A DNA stretch of 5,728 bases from Verrucomicrobiales bacterium (GTDB lineage Bacteria > Verrucomicrobiota > Verrucomicrobiae > Limisphaerales > UBA1100): the NCBI GenBank assembly GCA_002721895.1, contig PBLV01000011.1:163973-169700 (forward strand), written 5' to 3'. Of this stretch, positions 1 through 4,878 are shown one piece after another. The notes under the pieces were generated by a model that saw only the letters and a program-made list of their open reading frames with translations, was not told the DNA's origin and did not search any database. Within the stretch, counting starts at the first letter, position 1; the number at the start of each line of letters is the position of its first letter. The position numbers and the translations under genes were made by a program.

Positions 1-54
1 CCCCGTGGCGATCAAGAGCACTCCCATCAGAATCGTTACCGCATACATTTTCAT
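1..54 (-). CDS. 5' end of an unidentified gene with a hydrophobic N terminus (partial)
   Basis: Only the first 18 codons lie in the window, reading MKMYAVTILMGVLLIATG. A short charged start followed by an uninterrupted hydrophobic stretch suggests a signal peptide, a lipoprotein leader or a first membrane helix, so the product is probably exported or membrane-bound. The start is well supported: AGGAGG on the minus strand (61-66) lies six bases before the ATG. This Shine-Dalgarno sequence overlaps the stop codon of the TatD-type hydrolase upstream (65-67), so the two genes are almost certainly co-transcribed and probably translationally coupled. The rest of the gene runs off the left edge and the family cannot be named. 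It does not look like the start of the UbiA-like EboC protein one might expect next to an EboB-like gene, as far as 18 residues can tell. Confidence 0.7.
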   Translation of the reverse strand, partial: MKMYAVTILMGVLLIATG

Positions 55-60
55 GCCTAA

Positions 61-66
61 CCTCCT
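61..66 (-). promoter_or_regulatory. Strong Shine-Dalgarno sequence overlapping the stop of the upstream gene
   Basis: The minus strand reads AGGAGG here, six bases before the ATG at 54-52. It shares two bases with the TAG stop (67-65) of the hydrolase gene. Ribosomes ending on the hydrolase would finish on top of this site, which supports translational coupling between the two genes. Confidence 0.75.
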
Positions 67-865
67 ATAGTTTGAACCTGTCGCACTGGCTCAAGAACTG
101 TTGCGGATTCTCGTAGATGACCTTGTTGATTAGTGCGGCATCGTGTCCACGTTTGCGCATCTCAACAGCGGTCCGCGGCACGGCCAATGGCACACTGGGG
201 CCCCAATCGCAGGCGGCATCCCACCAAAGACGCTCGGAGCCAAAGCGTTCAATCATGTCGATGGCACGTGCGGGTGAGCATTTGCTCTCCGGATAAAGTG
301 TCATGCCACCCCAATGGCCGGCATCGAGAACCATGCCGATTGTGTGTTCCTCCACATGATCAATCATCACGCGTTCGGGTTCGATGCGGCTGTCGTTCTT
401 GATGACGTCCAAGATCAGTCGCGTCCCCTTGTGTTTGTCCTCCAGGTGCGGGGTATGAACGAGGATCAATTGATCATGCGAAGCAGCCAAGTCCACGTGT
501 TGTTCCAGCACCTTCACCTCGTTGCGGCTATTCTTGTTAAGCCCGATCTCGCCAATGCCCAGCACGTTGGGGCAGTCCATGAATTCCGGGATGATCGCCA
601 GCACATCCTTCGCCAGCTCCAAATCCTCCGATTCCTTTGGGTTGATGCACAGCCAAGTGAAATGCTTGATGCCAAACATCCCCGCGCGCCGTGGCTCGTA
701 CTCCGTCAATTGCCGAAAGTAATCCCGAAACCCATCCGCGCTGCTGCGGTCAAAGCCCGCCCAAAACGCCGGTTCACACAAGGCCACGCAACCCGCCGTG
801 GCCATGTCCGCGTAGTCATCGGTTGTGCGACTCACCATGTGAGCATGAGGCTCGATAAACTTCAT
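65..865 (-). CDS. TatD-family metal-dependent hydrolase, EboB-like
   Basis: This 266-aa protein is of normal length for a TatD-type TIM-barrel hydrolase of the amidohydrolase superfamily. The metal-binding pattern can be read in order: HAH at residues 7-9 after strand 1, Glu106 in GIGEIGL, His137 and His140 in LVHTPH, His170 in MIDHVEEHT, and an acidic residue near the C terminus (Asp216 or Asp220 in DAACDWGP). Typical TatD enzymes are cytoplasmic nucleases or phosphoesterases and no signal peptide is present here. The N terminus, the WAGFDR segment (35-40) and the DWGPS segment differ from housekeeping TatD. They match my memory of EboB, the TatD member of ebo clusters linked to export of secondary metabolite precursors. 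That assignment is recall, not a search result. The ATG start overlaps the stop of the 90-aa gene as ATGA, and the next gene's ribosome binding site overlaps its own stop. The true substrate is unknown. Confidence 0.85.
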   Translation of the reverse strand: MKFIEPHAHMVSRTTDDYADMATAGCVALCEPAFWAGFDRSSADGFRDYFRQLTEYEPRRAGMFGIKHFTWLCINPKESEDLELAKDVLAIIPEFMDCPNVLGIGEIGLNKNSRNEVKVLEQHVDLAASHDQLILVHTPHLEDKHKGTRLILDVIKNDSRIEPERVMIDHVEEHTIGMVLDAGHWGGMTLYPESKCSPARAIDMIERFGSERLWWDAACDWGPSVPLAVPRTAVEMRKRGHDAALINKVIYENPQQFLSQCDRFKL

Positions 866-1134
866 TCAGTCTCCTCTCTCGGCCATGCGCCGCACGCCCC
901 TTTTCCGGGTGCCACCTCAATGGGCTCCCCGGTGGGATCGCTGAAAACCATCAGCACGTCATGGGCTCGTTCCGTGCCGTCGTCACCCAGCTTCTTCGCC
1001 GCTTCCCGAAATGCCTCCAGCCGGAAATCCGCCGCGCCTTCCGCGCGTTCCACACGGTCGAGAAATGCCGCCAAGTCGATCAACTTGTGCCGGGCGTCCA
1101 TGAAATATTGGTCCAAAACCTCTTTGCGTGTCAT
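862..1134 (-). CDS. Conserved-looking 90-aa protein of unknown function, first gene of the TatD operon
   Basis: I cannot assign this short soluble protein to a named family. Residues 1-50 look wholly helical ([20 protein letters not shown], then an [12 protein letters not shown] stretch and [13 protein letters not shown]). The C-terminal part carries the phrases SDPTGEPIE and KGACGAWP, whose Gly, Pro, Cys and Trp content suggests a conserved and perhaps functional tail rather than random sequence. There is no signal peptide or membrane segment. The gene is real because its TGA overlaps the ATG of the TatD-type hydrolase by four bases (ATGA) and because GAGG lies six bases before its own ATG. 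It leads the operon, so it may act with the hydrolase as a partner or small regulatory subunit; that is inference from position only. Its ribosome binding site lies in one arm of a leader hairpin, described separately. Confidence 0.8.
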   Translation of the reverse strand: MTRKEVLDQYFMDARHKLIDLAAFLDRVERAEGAADFRLEAFREAAKKLGDDGTERAHDVLMVFSDPTGEPIEVAPGKGACGAWPREETE

Positions 1135-1138
1135 GATG

Positions 1139-1183
1139 TGCCTCGCAGGCCGGTGAGTATTGTGAATAACTCACGGCGAGGCA
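1139..1183 (-). promoter_or_regulatory. Two-part inverted repeat pairing with the ribosome binding site of the 90-aa gene
   Basis: On the minus strand the leader contains TGCCTCGC (1183-1176), an inner inverted repeat GTGAGTTATT / AATACTCAC around a CAC loop (1174-1153, nine pairs with one bulged T), and then GCGAGGCA (1146-1139). The outer arms match over eight bases, and the last one contains the GAGG ribosome binding site six bases before the ATG at 1134. In the transcript this would form a stem that hides the ribosome binding site, so it may control translation. The same DNA lies between divergent genes, so it could equally be a protein operator. Confidence 0.5.
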
Positions 1184-1196
1184 AGCCAGCAGCCGC

Positions 1197-1226
1197 TTGA
1201 CCGAACATTCAAGCCTGTGATTAACT
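1197..1226 (+). promoter_or_regulatory. Possible sigma-70-type promoter for the FmdB-aminomutase operon
   Basis: TTGACC (1197-1202) matches the -35 consensus at five of six bases. Eighteen bases downstream TTAACT (1221-1226) is a poor -10 match, but it is preceded by TGA, giving an extended -10 form. Transcription would begin around 1233, close to the TAAGGAGG ribosome binding site, leaving a very short leader. The call is weak. Confidence 0.25.
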
Positions 1227-1232
1227 GGCCCG

Positions 1233-1240
1233 TAAGGAGG
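1233..1240 (+). promoter_or_regulatory. Strong Shine-Dalgarno sequence for the FmdB-family gene
   Basis: TAAGGAGG is a full anti-16S match. It sits 11 bases before the ATG at 1252, slightly longer than the usual spacing, but it leaves little doubt about that start. The later start at 1563 and the kamA start have no comparable site. Confidence 0.7.
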
Positions 1241-1251
1241 GTTGTTCACAC

Positions 1252-1566
1252 ATGCCGACGTATGAGTACGAGTGTGCCAAGTGCGGTGCTGTCTTTGAAC
1301 ATTTTCAGTCCATCAAAGCTTCCAAGCTGAGGAAGTGCATTGAGGAGGGCTGCAACGGAAAGGTCACGCGCCTGATGGGCACGGGGGGCGGCATTATTTT
1401 TAAAGGGGGCGGCTTCTACGAGACAGATTACCGCAGTGACAGCTACAAGGCCGGTGAGAAGGCTGCAAAGGATGCCAAGGATTCCGCCAAGAAAAAGAAA
1501 GAAGACAAACCCAAGACAGACAGCAAGAAGAAGTCCTCAACCAAGAAACCGGCCAAGAAAAAATGA
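1252..1566 (+). CDS. FmdB-family zinc-ribbon protein with a lysine-rich tail
   Basis: The N terminus MPTYEYECAKCG is the hallmark of the FmdB / putative regulatory protein family, small zinc ribbons of unclear function often thought to act in regulation. Likely zinc ligands are Cys8 and Cys11 with Cys29 and Cys34; the second pair is spaced by four residues rather than the common two. The ribbon ends in GGGIIFKGGGFYETDYRS (residues 45-62), also typical of the family. From about residue 66 the protein becomes a disordered, highly basic tail made almost only of Lys, Ala, Asp, Ser and Pro, ending in PAKKK, which could bind nucleic acid or ribosomes. The start has a strong Shine-Dalgarno sequence. 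The stop overlaps the start of the next gene as ATGA, so it heads a three-gene operon with the exported protein and kamA. Confidence 0.92.
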   Translation: MPTYEYECAKCGAVFEHFQSIKASKLRKCIEEGCNGKVTRLMGTGGGIIFKGGGFYETDYRSDSYKAGEKAAKDAKDSAKKKKEDKPKTDSKKKSSTKKPAKKK

Positions 1567-2858
1567 ACGTACGCGGGGCCATATTGATGCTGGGGCTGCT
1601 GCTCGTAACGGCAGCCGTCCATGCCCTGCCCCCCGGCCGCACCCTGTCCAGCATATCCAAACAATTCGTCGTCAGTTCTTCCATCGTTACTCCTTCCGTC
1701 CCTCTCACTCCACCCAGCACGGTTTCACCCACCAACATTGTTCACCTTTCCCCCGGCCGGCTCGTCCTTGCGGCCGACCGTGTTAAAACCCTTTTCCTGC
1801 GTCAACTCCGCTCGCCGGACACTTGGAGCGGAGGCATCCGCCTGCACTTGGAACCCGGCGCGGGTCAGCCCGCAATGACCCTCCGCCGTTATTCGGACGG
1901 TTGGCAATACAGCGCCACCATCCCCGAGCAAATCCGTGCCATCGACCTCGTGCGCCTGCTCACCGACCTTTTGCTCGCCGAATATGCCGAACGCTTCAGC
2001 GACCGTGAAGTTCCTCCTCCCCTTTGGCTCCGCGTGGGCTTGGCTGAAATCATTTACCGCGCGGGCGGCCCCAGCCTGCTGACTCCGCGAGGCGTCCCCG
2101 TGGTCATCGAGGGCCGCATGCCCGACCCCTACTTGGGCACCCGCGAACTGCTCCTTCACAAGGCGCCTCTCGGCTACGCCGATCTCAGTCTTCCCACCCG
2201 GACACACCTTCGGGGCGCCAACTGGGAACACTTCCGCGCCAGCGCCCACCTCTTCACCAGACAACTCCTCCAGCGTCGGGAAGGCCATCGCGAGCTGCAC
2301 AAGTTCATCCGCCTTCTCCCTCGCTTTAAAAACAGCCAGTTCGCGTTCCTCAACGCCTACCAGCTGGGCGATCCAAAGACCGGGACGAAAACCACCCTTC
2401 TCGACGTCGAAAAATGGTGGACCATCGCCCGCACCCAATTCCGCAGCCGCGACCGCAGCAACAACTGGTCCACCGAACGCAGCTTGGCCCAGCTCAAGGA
2501 AGCCCTCCACGTCATCCCCGCCACAGGCCAGCCCATCCCTCTCCAGCAACGCCTCGGCGAGCTCGACCTTGCCGCCCAGCGCCAGCAACTCGAGAACACC
2601 CTTTTTCGCCTGAAAACCGTCGCCGTCAATGCCCCTCCCGGGATGCAATCCCTCATCCGCGACTATTACAACACCCTCAACGACTACTATCGCAAACGCC
2701 GTCTCGGCCCCGGCACCACCCCCGTCCCCGCCCCCAACGATCCGCTTGCACGCAGCACCATCCGGCAACTGAACCTGCTCGACACCATCATGGCTGACGT
2801 CAGGCAACTCAATGCCAACACTGCCTTCGGTAAAACCGTCAGTCCGCCGAGACCTTGA
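1563..2858 (+). CDS. Exported 431-aa protein of unknown function, possible degenerate peptidase MA-like fold
   Basis: Residues 1-21 form a clear signal peptide: MNVR, a hydrophobic core, and a VHA cleavage site before Leu22. The mature protein should be periplasmic or secreted. After a Ser/Thr/Pro-rich stretch (30-60) comes a domain whose pattern recalls gluzincin metallopeptidases of the peptidase MA type. A helix at about 126-142 (reading RLLTDLLLAEYA in part) is followed by PPPLWLRVGLAEII (151-164), which corresponds to the P-x-W-L-x-E-G-L-A segment of active enzymes. The HExxH zinc motif expected in the helix is absent, and the Glu of the second motif is Val, so I infer a non-catalytic relative. 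Residues 330-375 are helical and Gln/Leu-rich. It overlaps the FmdB gene by ATGA and ends at the kamA start region. A 360-aa open frame on the opposite strand is a compositional shadow. Function is unknown. Confidence 0.85.
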   Translation: MNVRGAILMLGLLLVTAAVHALPPGRTLSSISKQFVVSSSIVTPSVPLTPPSTVSPTNIVHLSPGRLVLAADRVKTLFLRQLRSPDTWSGGIRLHLEPGAGQPAMTLRRYSDGWQYSATIPEQIRAIDLVRLLTDLLLAEYAERFSDREVPPPLWLRVGLAEIIYRAGGPSLLTPRGVPVVIEGRMPDPYLGTRELLLHKAPLGYADLSLPTRTHLRGANWEHFRASAHLFTRQLLQRREGHRELHKFIRLLPRFKNSQFAFLNAYQLGDPKTGTKTTLLDVEKWWTIARTQFRSRDRSNNWSTERSLAQLKEALHVIPATGQPIPLQQRLGELDLAAQRQQLENTLFRLKTVAVNAPPGMQSLIRDYYNTLNDYYRKRRLGPGTTPVPAPNDPLARSTIRQLNLLDTIMADVRQLNANTAFGKTVSPPRP

Positions 2859-2890
2859 CCCCGTCGCTCCTCCCTCCTAACATCCCGCCC

Positions 2891-4123
2891 ATGGATTCCT
2901 CCCCCGGCAAACAGATGCCCCAAGATGCGTCTGCCCTGCTGTCAAACCTCAAGGAATTTAAAACGCCCCCCCGCGGACCGTGGACAAATGTTCAGGAAAC
3001 CGACTGGGCCGACTGGCGGTGGCAGTTGAAAAATCGCGTCACCGACCTCGGGCAGCTTCGCGAAAATCTGCCCAACCTCACCGACGGCGAGACCGACGGC
3101 GCGCGCTTGGCCAACACCAAGCTCGCCATGGCCATCACCCCGCACTACTTCAACCTCATCGACACCGATGATCCCGCCTGCGCCATTCGTCGCCAAGTCG
3201 TCCCGCAAATCGATGAGACCGCGACCGCTCCTTGGGAACTGGACGACCCCTGTGGCGAAGACGAACACTCGCCCGTCCCCGGCCTCGTCCACCGCTATCC
3301 CGACCGCGTGCTTTTTCTCGTCACCGACCGCTGTGCCGCCTACTGCCGCTACTGTACCCGCTCGCGCCTCGTCAGTAACGCCACCGGCTATGACTTTCGC
3401 CCCAACTTCCAAGAACAGCTCGACTACATCCGCCGCACCCCCGCCGTCCGCGACGTTCTCCTCTCCGGCGGCGATCCCCTCCTGTTGAGCGACGACAAGC
3501 TGCGCCAACTCCTCACCGAGCTGCGCGCCATCCCGCACGTCGAGTTCATCCGCATCGGCTCCCGCATCCCTATCTTCCTGCCGCAACGCATCACACCCGA
3601 ACTCTGCGCGATGCTGCGCGAGTTCCATCCCCTTTTCGTCAGCGTCCACGCCAACCACCCGCGCGAGCTCACCACTGAGGTCCGCGATGCCCTCGCCCGC
3701 CTCGCCGACGCCGGCATTCCGCTGGGCAATCAGTCCGTTTTGTTAAAGGGCGTCAACGATGACGTCACTGTCATGAAGGCGCTCGTGCAAAAATTGCTGA
3801 TGTGCCGTGTGCGCCCGTTATACATTTACCAGTGCGACCTCATCAACGGCAGCGCCCATCTGCGCACCAGCGTGCGGCGCGGGCTGGAGATCATGGAACA
3901 GTTGCGCGGGCACACCACCGGTTATGCCGTGCCGCAATACGTCATCGATGCTCCCGGCGGCGGTGGCAAAGTGCCCGTCGCGCCCAACTATGTGCTCAGC
4001 CACAACGCCGACCGCGTGGTGATCCGAAATTTCGAAGGCAAAGTTTTCGAGTACCCCGAGGCCCCCGACGGCACCCCCCTGCACCCGCGCCCCACATCCA
4101 TCGAGGAACCGGAGCTCGTTTAA
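2891..4123 (+). CDS. kamA: L-lysine 2,3-aminomutase, radical SAM and PLP dependent
   Basis: The enzyme converts L-lysine to beta-lysine in the cytoplasm, for lysine fermentation or for making the osmolyte N-epsilon-acetyl-beta-lysine. With the ATG at 2891 it has 410 residues. The radical SAM cluster is CAAYCRYC (Cys148, Cys152, Cys155), followed by TR, whose Arg matches the carboxylate-binding Arg of the clostridial enzyme. Also present are the glycine-rich SGGDPL segment, Asp316 in YQCD and Asp353 in DAPGGGGK, which bind the lysine side chain, and Lys360, which holds PLP. The two Asp residues argue against glutamate 2,3-aminomutase, and the overall form argues against the shorter EpmB. The clostridial structural zinc ligands are missing: Cys268 is Asp here (NDDV) and no C-terminal CxCxxC exists. 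No acetyltransferase (ablB) is adjacent. An alternative TTG start at 2855 overlaps the previous stop (TTGA) and adds 12 residues; neither start has a good ribosome binding site. Confidence 0.93.
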   Translation: MDSSPGKQMPQDASALLSNLKEFKTPPRGPWTNVQETDWADWRWQLKNRVTDLGQLRENLPNLTDGETDGARLANTKLAMAITPHYFNLIDTDDPACAIRRQVVPQIDETATAPWELDDPCGEDEHSPVPGLVHRYPDRVLFLVTDRCAAYCRYCTRSRLVSNATGYDFRPNFQEQLDYIRRTPAVRDVLLSGGDPLLLSDDKLRQLLTELRAIPHVEFIRIGSRIPIFLPQRITPELCAMLREFHPLFVSVHANHPRELTTEVRDALARLADAGIPLGNQSVLLKGVNDDVTVMKALVQKLLMCRVRPLYIYQCDLINGSAHLRTSVRRGLEIMEQLRGHTTGYAVPQYVIDAPGGGGKVPVAPNYVLSHNADRVVIRNFEGKVFEYPEAPDGTPLHPRPTSIEEPELV

Positions 4124-4132
4124 AACAATTGC

Positions 4133-4555
4133 TCAACCATTTTGCGGATTAAACTTTCCGCCGACACCCGGCTCGTACAAGGCAAGCCCCAGTTCATCCC
4201 GCATCAGTTCAAAGTGCTTGTCGGTGGAATAAACTCGGCAGCCCCACTCAAGCGCCAGTGTGGCGATCAACACATCAACCCAAGGAACGGAGAGCCCCTG
4301 ATCACGCAGCTTCCACGCATTTTCCTGAGCTAATCCCCAGTCTGGATCAGACATCGCCCGGTATGGTAAGTTGCTAAAAAACTCTCCCAACGGCTTCCGG
4401 TCCTCCCGCCGCGCATTGCCCAGCACTTCTAACTTCACCGGACCACACAACAGTGCCTCATATTCGTGCAACAACCCATCCACCCCCATCGTCACATCCA
4501 GCCGACCCTGCGGTCGAAGAAACTCAATCCAAGCCGATGAATCAACCAATACCAT
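4133..4555 (-). CDS. vapC: VapC-type PIN-domain ribonuclease toxin
   Basis: This 140-aa protein has the length and layout of a VapC toxin, a Mg-dependent endoribonuclease that blocks translation by cutting tRNA or rRNA when free of its antitoxin. The four acidic PIN residues are in place: Asp5 in LVDSSAW, Glu43 in VKLEVLG, Asp94 in PWVDVLIA, and Asp112 in YSTDKHF. All are intact, so the toxin is probably active. It starts at TAATG, where the ATG shares one base with the stop of the antitoxin gene, the usual translationally coupled order with antitoxin first. Its 3' end lies nine bases from the kamA stop in convergent orientation, with no clear terminator between. The base composition is less G+C-rich than kamA, consistent with a mobile module, but I did not compute this. 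The specific RNA target cannot be told. Confidence 0.92.
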   Translation of the reverse strand: MVLVDSSAWIEFLRPQGRLDVTMGVDGLLHEYEALLCGPVKLEVLGNARREDRKPLGEFFSNLPYRAMSDPDWGLAQENAWKLRDQGLSVPWVDVLIATLALEWGCRVYSTDKHFELMRDELGLALYEPGVGGKFNPQNG

Positions 4556-4767
4556 TACGGCAAAGGATCCTGCACAGCCTCCATCTCTTCGTTGGTCATT
4601 GGATAATCAAATGCCCCCTCTCGGGCCAACTTGGAAAACTCACGAACCTTTTGGCGTTTCACAAACTCATCGACAGCCCTAGCCACCGCAGGACTCTTCT
4701 TCTTTTCACCGGTAAAAATCGCTAAATCAGCCAAAGTTTCCTCCGGAATATCTACGGTCACCCTCAT
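4555..4767 (-). CDS. vapB: VapB-type ribbon-helix-helix antitoxin
   Basis: The 70-aa product begins MRVTVDIPEETLADL, a short beta strand followed by a helix, then a second helix around AVARAVDEFVKRQK (residues 27-40). This is the ribbon-helix-helix DNA-binding pattern of many VapB antitoxins. The acidic C-terminal part (REFSKLAREGAFDY, then EEMEAVQDP) fits the toxin-wrapping segment that blocks the PIN active site. It precedes and overlaps vapC by one base (TAATG). Such antitoxins repress their own operon, more strongly when in complex with the toxin. A pair of 11-base direct repeats just upstream is a plausible binding site. No strong Shine-Dalgarno sequence is visible before the ATG at 4767. 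RHH antitoxins of other toxin families look alike, but the PIN partner settles the name. Confidence 0.88.
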   Translation of the reverse strand: MRVTVDIPEETLADLAIFTGEKKKSPAVARAVDEFVKRQKVREFSKLAREGAFDYPMTNEEMEAVQDPLP

Positions 4768-4773
4768 GCACTG

Positions 4774-4801
4774 AACTTAGCACACATTTTCATCATTTCA
4801 A
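4774..4801 (-). promoter_or_regulatory. Possible vapBC promoter
   Basis: On the minus strand TTGAAA (4801-4796) matches the -35 consensus at five of six bases and is followed after 16 bases by TAAGTT (4779-4774), a weak -10. Transcription would begin very close to the vapB ATG, giving a short leader or none, which fits the missing Shine-Dalgarno sequence. The AT-rich surroundings support a promoter here, but the exact hexamers are uncertain. Confidence 0.35.
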
Positions 4802-4819
4802 ATCGTATTTTTCATCATT
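4787..4819. repeat. Direct repeat pair, candidate vapBC operator
   Basis: TTTTCATCATT occurs at 4787-4797 and again at 4809-4819, exact over 11 bases, with starts 22 bases apart, about two helical turns. On the minus strand it reads AATGATGAAAA. One copy lies between the candidate -35 and -10 of vapBC and touches the -35; the other lies just upstream. Ribbon-helix-helix antitoxins bind as repeated dimers on one face of DNA, so this spacing suits a self-repression operator. Confidence 0.45.
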
Positions 4820-4838
4820 CCGCATCAAAAAGAAATCC

Positions 4839-4857
4839 TTGTTTTGATCTAAAACAA
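4839..4857. promoter_or_regulatory. Perfect 7-base inverted repeat upstream of nth
   Basis: TTGTTTT (4839-4845) and AAAACAA (4851-4857) are exact inverted copies separated by GATCT. The site lies about 20 bases before the nth start, in the AT-rich gap between the divergent vapBC and nth genes. It could be an operator for a dimeric regulator. It is AT-only in most positions, so chance occurrence is possible, and no G+C stem or T tract marks it as a terminator. Confidence 0.3.
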
Positions 4858-4878
4858 ACGTCAATTTCCGTCTCACTC

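Noticed and set aside
314..1156. A 280-aa plus-strand open frame across the TatD hydrolase and the 90-aa gene.
   Set aside because: It runs antisense through two genes supported by motifs, ribosome binding sites and an ATGA overlap, and its product shows no domain features.
1153..1174. The inner inverted repeat considered as an intrinsic terminator.
   Set aside because: It has no following T tract on either strand and lies between divergent genes, where a terminator is not expected.
1725..2807. A 360-aa open frame on the minus strand opposite the exported protein.
   Set aside because: Its translation is a Gly/Ala/Val/Glu-rich low-complexity string typical of the antisense frame of C-ending codons. 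The plus-strand gene has a signal peptide and an ATGA overlap with its neighbour.
2942..3658. A 238-aa open frame on the minus strand inside kamA.
   Set aside because: It lies opposite the catalytic core of a clearly conserved enzyme and has the same Gly/Ala/Val/Asp-rich shadow composition.
2891..4123. EpmB (EF-P lysine modification enzyme) as an alternative identity for the aminomutase.
   Set aside because: The YQCD and DAPGGGGK motifs, the longer N-terminal region and the length match KamA; no efp or epmA gene is nearby.
4144..4161. GCGGA/TCCGC inverted repeat near the convergent ends of kamA and vapC, considered as a bidirectional terminator.
   Set aside because: Only five pairs with an eight-base loop, no T tract on either strand, and it lies inside the vapC coding sequence.
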